A DNA stretch of 64,000 nt. Source: Balanoglossus misakiensis (Eukaryota; Hemichordata). Under the pieces are notes generated by a model. The model did no database searches. It was not told the DNA's origin and saw only the letters and a program-made list of their open reading frames with translations. The translations under genes were made by a program, and so were the position numbers. Below, piece after piece: positions 52,324 to 61,800 of the stretch; within the stretch, counting starts at the first letter, position 1, and every line of letters starts with the position of its first letter. The stretch covers positions 5,642,001 to 5,706,000 of the forward strand of contig CM082594.2 of NCBI GenBank assembly GCA_040954595.2, written 5' to 3'.

Positions 52324-54857
52324 TCATTTTTCTTGATCTTCAGGGGCTTGTTTCATTCTTTGCAAAAAGCGCTTGATTTTTTGATCGGCAACAAACGCCA
52401 AGAACAGAAACGTGCCCTGCAGAGAATTGAAAATTATCACGAAGAAACTCAGAACTTCGTTGTCCAGGAAGGTTTCAAAGAGACCGATCAACCAGGACAG
52501 ACCCATGATGATGAACGTCTTGACGCAGCAGGTGATGTGCCTCCTCCAGCCGCCCAGTTTACTCCTGGAGGTGACGCTGTCGTGGAGGCACTGGTACGTT
52601 GCTATGGCGGTCAGGATGTAGCACGCGGTGTTGAAGACCAGCATCAGCGCGATGGGACAGATGAAGAGCACCAGCAGGGCCGTTGGATTGTGGAACCAAC
52701 AGACGCGGTGGCTCCCGTCGCCGATGTCGTACACGCCGCGATCGAGAGTGAAGTCGAGGGACACGGACACCCCAACGACGACAGCCGGCAGCAGCCATCC
52801 GCAGAGACAGTAATACAGGGACCTCCTGTCGGTCTGCGAAACAGTGAGGGACGTGTTGATGGACCTGAAGGTGCGACAGATGTCGAAACTCACCAAGGCC
52901 ATCCAGAAGAAAGTGCTCAGCCAGGTGTAGTGCAGCGACACCGCCAACGGCAAGCACAGTTGGCGGAATTCGTTGAGCTTCATGCCGGCCACAAAGACAG
53001 TCTGCGCCAACAGCATCGATATCACCAGCTGCAGAATTAGCCTACCGGGGAAAGTGCGAAGGGAAGCGTCAACACAGAACATGGTGACATGCACTGTCAG
53101 GCAGACTATTGAGAGCGTGGCACACGAGACTGTCAACCAGGACTGCCATGTGCCACTCCCGGACCGAGACCGAGCCGGACACACATAAGCCAGGGATCCA
53201 TTGCTTAGGATTTGGTATTCGCGGGTTTGAAACTTTGCGCCGCCGATGTCATAAAACAGAACACTATCGCCGATGTAAAACTCCAACTTTTCCAGTAGCA
53301 GACCCCCCTGGGCTCCGCAGCGCAAAGTGATATTCAACCAGGGGGTGTGGTTGGACGGGAGTCCAAAAGAGGCGCTGTCATTCGCACTTTTGGCCAATGA
53401 CGTGTTACCTGGCAAATCGGGGCCAGAGGGAATGTTTTCTTTACGTGCAGCAGAATAAGGCAGGGTCACGCACTGAAGTTGGGAGGGGTCAAATACGGTA
53501 TTTGCCGAGCAACGCATTTGACGTGACGCGACTACCATGTCCATGGGGCCCAGGGTAACCTCTGTGCCCACCGCGCCGGTAGTTGTTACATCGAGCAAAA
53601 TTCTCAGGGGGTAGTGCAACTTTTTGCGATATTTCGGCAGAGTTAGGCCACAGCGGTGATCAGCAACATTAAGATTATGACAATTTGCGCATCTCTGGTT
53701 TCTGTATATGGTTGGGGAGCGTTTATCTTGAATAAGCGAGAACGACAACTGGCACTGGCGCGTGTCGTTCACATATTCTTCATAGTCGTCATACAGAGAC
53801 CGATTGCAGTAATCTATATACTTAGCACAGTATCGCGTCACCTCCGCCAACACGTCCCCTGCATTGACGACAAGGTGACACCCCCCGTGTTTCGACAAAT
53901 TGTTCGCTCTTGCTATGATTTCTTCTAGTTGTATGCCCTCTTCCATGACCGAGTCGTATATGTTCTCACATTCCCATCCCATCTGCCACATCTGCACGTC
54001 CGCCTCGTCGACCCCGTTGCACTGGGCGCAGAAGATGTTGCGAAAGACCAGCCCCTCTTGGCTTGCTGCTGGGATAACCTCGAACGAGAAGCTGGCTGTG
54101 TGGGAGAGGGGGGGAGGGAGGAAGAAAAGGAGAGAGAGAGAGAGAGGGGGGGGGATAGAGAAGGGAAAATAAACGTGAATATGTTAGCTTCTTTCAGATT
54201 ATTACTTTGGGCACGTTTGCCAGGAATAAGATTGTGCCATCTCCGCACAACACTCGGATCTCATGTCTTTTCCTACGTCTGTTGTGTTAACAAAAGTCAA
54301 GTAGTAATTTACACATGCACGTAAACAATGGCAAAACAACCAGAAGTTAAATCTATAATATGTTTCGTCCCTTTAAATAGTCGGCCTAATGGTGGAGGGA
54401 TTGACTTACTAAAATTGAACGCAGTCTTCTCGCACAAATCTCGTATGTGGTCATCCTCCCACGTGTCTGGGCAGCTTTGTTTCAGCCATACGCCGACATT
54501 CCCGCCAAAGACGCTTGCGCACACATATCCATCATCGAGAGAGGTGGACGACGTGTTATTACCACCTGGTGAACTGCTTTCGGTGCGGTTTCCGCCCAGA
54601 CACACGTCCGCATAGTCGTCACAACAGTCGGCAAAATACGAACATTGGGGATCGCAGTAGCAGCTGAGTCGCGCGTCGTGTCCAGCGGTCGAGTTGCACC
54701 CCGCATGACCATGACCACAGGAATCGACCCTACCATGAAACCAAGTCACGCAAACGTCGGATGCCTCCGCCGACACGTTGTGCCGCTGGCTTGCTAGAAG
54801 AAGAATCGCCAGGGAGACAGCTGCGCGAACAACGCACACAGTTTGCCCGAGTTCCAT
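52324..54857 (-). CDS. somatomedin-B domain GPCR, Methuselah/adhesion-like
   Basis: Two coding exons, 54857-54410 and 54095-52324 (2220 nt, 739 residues), phase 1 GT-AG junction. Residues 1-~30 are a signal peptide. Residues ~47-86 form a somatomedin B domain with all eight cysteines (SCYCDPQCSYFADCCDDYADVC is diagnostic, here split by position: SCYC at 66-69, CC at 78-79). A Cys-rich, N-glycosylated ectodomain follows to ~465, then seven membrane segments at ~466-727: WQSWLTVSCATLSIV, LILQLVISMLLAQTVFV, LSTFFWMALVSFDICR, LCGWLLPAVVVGVSV, LLVLFICPIALMLVF, FIIMGLSWLIGLFE and FFVIIFNSLQGTFLFLAF. The last three match the class B Methuselah/adhesion pattern. No clear GPS autoproteolysis motif was found. 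The ligand is unknown; signalling through G proteins is inferred from the fold. An acceptor at 54863-54862 just before the ATG indicates a noncoding exon upstream. Confidence 0.92.
54101..54169. repeat. purine-rich (GA/G) tract in GPCR intron
   Basis: GGGAG and (GA)n sequence immediately upstream, on the coding strand, of the exon 2 acceptor of the SMB-GPCR gene. Read on the minus strand it is a long polypyrimidine tract (CT/C) leading to CCCACACAG, so it probably strengthens that 3' splice site. Confidence 0.85.
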
Positions 54858-55566
54858 TCCCCTGCAAATGCATAGAATATTTCACGTATATAGGTGTAAG
54901 AAGCAGTTGAAGTTTCATGATGAACTGGCAAAACACCGCTAACAAATCTACAACTTACACCAACAGCGGCACTGGCCAACTATATTTCATTGATGCCGGG
55001 CAAACGTAGAAGGGGCGTATAAGCTCACTAAAACGAAAGCAAAACGTCTTTTTCCTTATCTAAATGATGCATGCATTGTGATACCATGTGAAATTGGTGA
55101 TTGAAGCTTTATACAAGAAACCAGTAACTCTACATCTGAGTAACACCTCCTACAGAATTTCCAATGAAATCCACAGCCTTCCTTTAATAGCATGAGAACG
55201 TGTATCGTTTTGAAGTCCTCATTTTACGAGTGGAAGTCACTGGAGAAAGTCTGTAACGGTTTTATATGACTTCTGCCATAAGGGTATCCCACCTGAGGAC
55301 TCTACTGATGATACACTGTTTGAAACCTCGATAATCACGTGTTATAGAGAGTCAAACTACCGAAGGCAAGGACTTATACAAGTAAAGGTTTAAACACCAG
55401 GCTTCCAGTCAAAATCTCTTGATCCTGGGGCCTCCACTACTTTGTTTGTGAAGGCGTGATTTTAAGAAAGACGTCATGGGATGAAGTTGCAGGTGAGTAA
55501 AGCAACGATAATGCCGCAAGAGTGGCATTTCTCACACAGCACAGAAATGAAATCTCTCTCTCTCTC

Positions 55567-55568
<2 letters not shown>

Positions 55569-55644
<76 letters not shown>
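55569..55644. repeat. (TATC)n microsatellite
   Basis: About 19 perfect TATC units preceded by a CT-rich run. The apparent frames through it are repetitive artefacts. Confidence 0.96.
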
Positions 55645-55761
55645 AGAAGACGGCATCTTTCACTAATTTTCAAACTTGAGAACGGTGAAAATTCTAGAGC
55701 ATAATTTTCATTACGAAACCCTTAATTATTAGTAGGAACATATACTATAGTGTAGCTACCT

Positions 55762-55786
55762 AGAGAGAGAGAGAGAGAGAGAGAGA
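55762..55786. repeat. (GA)n microsatellite
   Basis: About twelve GA units in intergenic DNA. Confidence 0.95.
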
Positions 55787-56162
55787 ACATGTAATTCTTC
55801 AGAAGAAAGTGTCATTTTACTTATATAAGAATGAGACATAGGTACATGCAAAAATGAAACGTGTATAAGAAATACCCCATTACCTCTCGTATCGTATCTG
55901 CCAAGGATCTTTGTCCGGTCAACCTTGTATACAGCGCTACCAACTTCAGTTCTTCTTCTTGTCTGAGTGGGTTTCTTCAGGTGATTGTCATATACGCTGA
56001 TTTTTTCGATGCATTTCTTGTCGTCACGTGATGGGTGTGGCGTTACCACGTGAGCCAAGCGAAGAAAATTAAGGTCTAAGTTGTTTGGACGAACGAGTTG
56101 TGGCCATTTGAAAATGACAGTCACATAGCCAATCACCGTGCAGAGCTTGTAGCGGATAATTC

Positions 56163-56211
56163 TAACCTAGCTAGGAGGTCCGACTGACAGCCAGTCCCCC
56201 TAGCTAGGTTA
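56163..56211. repeat. 13-bp perfect inverted repeat
   Basis: TAACCTAGCTAGG at 56163-56175 is repeated inverted at 56199-56211 with a 23-base spacer. The core CTAGCTAG is itself palindromic. It is possibly a small non-autonomous transposon or fold-back sequence. No target duplication was recognised. Confidence 0.7.
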
Positions 56212-57601
56212 TCTACAATCTCTGTACGGGGAATGTCACACAGCCAATAAGATTCAACGTTTCAGGTACACACATAATGACACATTAATTAATATTTATT
56301 CAAGTTTTAGATAAATTGTCAAATATATGCAAAGTAGTACGGTGGACATGTCATTTGCTATCCATTATTTATTCACTACATCATAGATATGGAAACGGTA
56401 ACAATTCTATGCAGTATTGAGAAAGTTGTAACATTCCTACAAGCTTGACAGACCCGACACAAACATGGTCATAATTTCACAATATGGACTAACGACACAA
56501 TCTTCTGAAAGTTTTACCACTGAGCTTTATATACAAAAAATTTAAGTAAAAAAGATTACGGGATTAGATATAGGGTATTTGATAAGATTGTGTTTGCAGT
56601 GATCAAAATTGCCATTCTGTACAGCAAATATTGCGTCATATAAAGCCGGCCGGTGCATCACGAATAATTAACATATGGCAAGAATATACAAAATTGTAAA
56701 TACAAAAAAAAACAAAAAAAAAAAACGAGTTCCACCATCAAAATGAATCAGTTTTGGAAAGTTCACTGCACTCGGCTGTTCTCAATGCTGATGAGATGAA
56801 GATATTACAGTACTCACTTGACAATCTGAAGTAAACAAATGAATTTCTAGCCTGTTGTATATCTAACCTTGTTTCTTCACCCTACCAACTCTATGACAAC
56901 AACAACAACAAAAATAATCTACTGTGAACAAAATGTAAATGTTGGGATATAAAGACATTTCTGCATACTTGAGGTTACTTGTACATGTATTTGAAAAATT
57001 AGTGTACTATTGATTTCAAAATGCCAGCATTTTGAAATGGATTTAACAATTCATTTGATACTTAATTTATAGGTACACATATTGCAAGTTTCGAAATCTG
57101 CTTTGAAAAACTTGGAGGAAGAATGTATGACAATTATCAAGAATTATTTAATATATCCTTATCAAAGATTATTGGATATGTAATTATATACCTGGGCAAA
57201 CTTTTGCATATTTGTTCTTCTTCACAAAAGAGTTCATTTAGGAAGGCATCATTGATAGGGTGTTCATTTCAGGGTTTAACCTGCATGATTTTGGAAGATG
57301 GCATAATTAGTCTTCTATTTGCCTAAAATACAATTTACCATGATAAACTGGTCGGCCCGTCCTTCGCAAAAAAGGTAGGATGTACCAACATGAGGCTTGC
57401 CATAGGGTCAGAGACAAGTTTTTTTTTTAGATCAAGGTGTATAATTCTAATAATTGCACTGACTATAACATTCGGATTGCATGCTATGAAATTAACTCTT
57501 TTTGGACTGATACATAATTTTGAAGGTTTTTGAGTCAGGTCACTTGGAGTCACTCTCCATTCCAACGATAACCAATAGAAATCTTGGACCCCTCCAGTGC
57601 C

Positions 57602-57684
57602 AGTGGGAAATTAGTCTCGGTTACCCAGACGCCTTTGCTCATCGGAAGAGCAAAGGCGTCTGGGTAACCGAGACTAGTGGGAAA
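57602..57684. mobile_element. fold-back element: 28-bp perfect hairpin with 9-bp flanking repeats
   Basis: The arm 57613-57640 (starts AGTCTCGGTTACCCAGACG) is the exact reverse complement of 57648-57675, with a 7-base loop (ATCGGAA). The 9-mer AGTGGGAAA occurs immediately outside on both sides, at 57602-57610 and 57676-57684, as expected of a target-site duplication, apart from two extra T on the left. No coding capacity. Confidence 0.8.
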
Positions 57685-58755
57685 CGGGAGTGAAAAGGTG
57701 GTGGAGCAGCCATGTTGGGACGTGGAGAGCGCCCTCACACATCACTTCAGCCATATTCTTTCTTATAATTTCCAAAGCTCTTGATCCTCAGATACCTTCC
57801 TTTTGAACTGTCTCGATTTAACCATCATATACATCTAGCAACGGTTTTTAAAAATATATGGCGGCAAATTCAGCAAGCTTATTTTGCTACATATATATAA
57901 AATTGTCCTATAACTTATGTTGAAGCATAAATAGGGTGTTCAACATAAAATACAGCTTTTCCTACAAAAATATGTCACTTTATGGAAAAATAATTAATGC
58001 ATATATTTGTGACACAAAAATATGGCAGTAAATGTGAAAATTGTACAAAATTCTCACAGCTCTGAAAGCGCTTTGAGTTATGGCAAGTTTTCTTTTCTCC
58101 TGGAAGCTGTTCATAATTTCATGATTATTGCAGCACAGAATATCAAAGGATTATAATCTTCTCTAATTTACATAATTTGCTTATATATGGTTCAAAGGGT
58201 TTGTCTAAGTCTTCTCATGCCGATGTGGTGGTACGTTATTTTTGCATGGCCATCCAAGTGAAAATCTGTGAATGGACAGACGTCCAATTTCCAAGATGTT
58301 GTGTCTAGATTTGGACATATACATGTACCTTTACCACATGCATCTGAAAATTTAAAACAATTTACCCTTCCATTATAAATATATACATCTGTCAAACCTT
58401 GGACTGAAACTTGTACAATGATTTCCTAACATGCTTCAATTCAAGAGTGGACATTAAAACTCACCATTCATGATATGAATTCTTATCAAATTTATACAAA
58501 AAAAACCCCACAGCTGTCTTAGTGATTTTGGTCAAAAAACTTTATCGATATCTGCATTAAGGTTTTGAATATGTATTATTAGTTCCTGTGCTTCAAGTAC
58601 ACCAATAGCGAGCATCTAATAACTGCAGTACTATCCATCTAGCCAATATACTCTGATGTCAACAAAGCCAATAAAAGACAAACATTCTCTTGAAAGACAG
58701 CAGTAGCGATGTGCTCCCCCCCTCTGATTTAACAGCCTCTGGAAGTGTCCCAGTC

Positions 58756-58847
58756 TTAACCTCTCCACCATCATGGTTTGATCCAAATTCATTGTTTTCT
58801 ATGGTAAATTTGGACCTCTATACAGGGAAAAGGGGTGAGAGGGTTAA
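58756..58847 (+). mobile_element. MITE-like element, TTAACCC family, copy 4
   Basis: About 92 bp, beginning TTAACCTCTCCACC and ending GGTGAGAGGGTTAA, with the shared interior CATGGTTTGATCCAAATTCA and GGACCTCTATACAGGG. Its right terminus overlaps the stop codon of the minus-strand receptor gene. Confidence 0.75.
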
Positions 58848-61800
58848 GTCTCACTGGATTTGTTTTCAACCTCGTCTATCGTTGCATAGTGATTGCTGGC
58901 ATCACTGATCGGCCTGGGTGCGCGGACAAGGTTGTCGTATTCATCAGAGACATACTGATAGTCTGAAAGGAGAAGACATATATTATACTTTAGAGATAGT
59001 CTTTACTTGCTGCCAAGTATTGAGACTTATTAATATTTGTGAAGTTAGTTGTTCATACAAATCTGACTGCTGGCATCAATCAAGACACTGGTCCAACTGC
59101 AGTGGCCATCATTATGAAAAAGTTAACCAATATTTTATACTAACAGGATTTGTCAGAAAATGAGCAAAAACATGATTTATTTTACCATTCTTACTAAAAA
59201 ACTGATTTTTAGCTCCAAAACACCTCCTACATGCAATTCTTCAAAAACATACATACAGACATACAGACGACATGCTCTGTTCCCATAACTTCCCAACAGT
59301 GTACTGCACGCACACCAACTGGGAGCTAAAAAGCACAAACTCAGCACATGACTCTGGACTTACCAAACGGTTGTTGTGTATTGCTGGGTGTTCCCGGCGA
59401 GGGTAAATTTTGATACTGACGTTCTGCGGGTTCTATGTACGGCGATTCCACCTCCGAGGCGGCATCCGGGGTTCGAATCTCCTCCATGCTGGCGTACGGT
59501 GTGTGATCTTCTCCCACTCTAACCGAACCACCGCCACCGGGGAACACTGCAAGATTAGGATTTAACGCAGAGGCTTTTAATCCAAGCAGTAGGCAACAAG
59601 TGGCGCCAAGGACTTCACACTGTCATGATAGACCTCGGGGGGTTTGAGATTATACTGACGTGGGAATAGGTGTACTATGATTAAGATTCATGAAAGTTCA
59701 CTTGTTGCTGTCATAGTAGCTTTGCCTTATTACACTTATGTACAAGGGTCTTTACTTTCAGTGTTTTACCTACAGGCACAAATTCCCAATTGACATAAGC
59801 GAGAAGCCTGTACATCCATAACAGGAACAAATTCAAATGATATACTTTCAGCTTTATAGATAAATTGGTCCTTAGACTGGATACTCCTTGAAATGTAAAT
59901 TCATGAGACTGGGACAGTGTCTCCTTCAGAGCTAAACCTCTTCACCTACGCATTTACATCTATCAGACTTACTTTCTTTGCTAATTCTCTTCTCGTTGGC
60001 AAAGAACTGATTGACATCGACAGGTACAGGGGGTGATGGCGGTGACATGTAGTGACTGTCGTCCAATTCAATTTCTGTTGAAGGATACAAGATTTTTACA
60101 TTAGGAAATAACCAAACATTTATTTTCATCTAAGTTTCAGGTAAAACGTGACATGCTAAGAGCATTGTGCAGCTGAGGTAAGATGCACAAATGCACTCAG
60201 TCAAGTCTCTGTACATCTCTCATGCAAATATTCTGAAAACAGAAGATTTGATATATAGTGTTTCACAATATGACTAAGATGAAGCTGGATAGATAAACAT
60301 AGAGCTGGCAAAACATACACATATTTAAATACAGATTAAGTATTTTGTCATTTCCATAGCAACTATAATTTCTGAGTGAATCGACTTACTCTTAGCACAC
60401 GGCGTCTCGCTTCCTCCTCCGCAGGCTCCGTTCGCTTCATCCGTGTTTGGCGTCTGTTCCGCAGCGGCCGTGGAGTTCAGCCGTTTGCTGTTGGCGTTCT
60501 TACTGGAGACGAACAACGGGTTGTTCTGCACCGTGATCTGCGACTGCTGCCTCTGCACGCTGTAGGGCTCGGACACCCAGGGCCCGCCCGCGTTGTCGTA
60601 ATTGGGGTTCTCGAACCGCAGACTGCCGCTCTCGGTGTTGAACGCGGCCTGGTCCTCCGGTCGGTTGTTGTACCTACAAGAATTCAACCAGTGTTCACAT
60701 TTTCTTAGATTTTTATTATCAAACTAAAGCATCAGCTGACATCTGTGGGTTGATCTGTACGTATGTATGTTTGGGTACGTGTGTGACTTGATTATTTTAT
60801 GTTATGTTCATGGCGTGTGAAAATATTTTTTGTAAGTGTGAACTGCAGCTAAGCAAAAGAAAAGAAATCATAAAAGGGCAATGGAATTGACCGCTGCCCT
60901 GTTTGAAACAGCATGCATATCAAATATCTACTCAATAATGGTGCTCTAGTATCATTATACATACAATGAACATGAACACGTGGTATTATAATCATGTCCA
61001 TGCATTGTCTGATACAGAAAAATAAACACAAAATCAACTAAGCATTGACTATAACTATTTACATGCACAAGTAAAATGCTCAATAAGAAAAAAAAGATTT
61101 TAAGAGAAGAGAAAGAAATCTAACAAGGAAACTACAGGACTGGAAAAAAAAAAGATTTCATACAAAATACCAAATCGCAAAAGTAATAAAATTTGAAAGA
61201 AAGAAGATCAAGAGAGAGTACCATAGTTTTGGGTTTGCTTAGTGTTTGAAAAAAAAAGTGTCATTTAATGTCTATGGTATGCAAATGTATGCAAATGTCT
61301 TGTGATGTCATGTCATGTGTGATGCCCCCTCCTCCCGACCCCTTCACCAAGGCAGAGGATAAGGGATGCAGATCTCTACAATCGTATCGTATTGATCACT
61401 TACTTATCGCCGAAACGCCTTCTAAATCGCCATAGCAACAAGGCTAGTATGATAAGTAAGACAATGAACACAACAACCCCGGACACGGCTCCGATCACTA
61501 CCGGGTTGGAGTCACTACCTGTCTGGGGTGCGGCGTCGCCATCGTCTCTTATTTCAGATGGAGCTGGAAATCAAGTAACACATCGAGAGTGTTATATAAA
61601 ACGAGTGAATGTCACAGACACTTACACAACGGCAGGTCGGTAACCTTTCCGGGACGGAGCGCGTCTCCGTCGTCGCCGGCAAAACACCGCAACGAACACG
61701 ATTAGCGCAACCACTATGAGGCCGGTGATCACTCCACCGGCGATTGCACTGGGACTGTCACTGGCTGAGGAGGCCTTGTCAGACGAGCTTCTGGCCGAGT

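Larger units (their letters stand above)
54864..58755. other. intergenic DNA between GPCR and engulfment-type receptor
   Basis: No credible coding exon. It holds two microsatellites, a 13-bp inverted repeat, and a 28-bp perfect hairpin flanked by 9-bp direct repeats. The noncoding first exon of the SMB-GPCR gene and the 3'UTR end of the receptor to the right should lie here but could not be delimited. Confidence 0.5.

Noticed and set aside
52333-53040. 235-residue plus-strand open frame
   Set aside because: It is the antisense shadow of the GPCR exon, highly hydrophilic and without domain or splice context.
55481-55704. LSIY-repeat frames
   Set aside because: Translation of the TATC microsatellite.
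55756-56136. 126-residue minus-strand frame
   Set aside because: No recognised motif, ends in the GA microsatellite translation (LSLSLS), and no splice continuity with neighbours.
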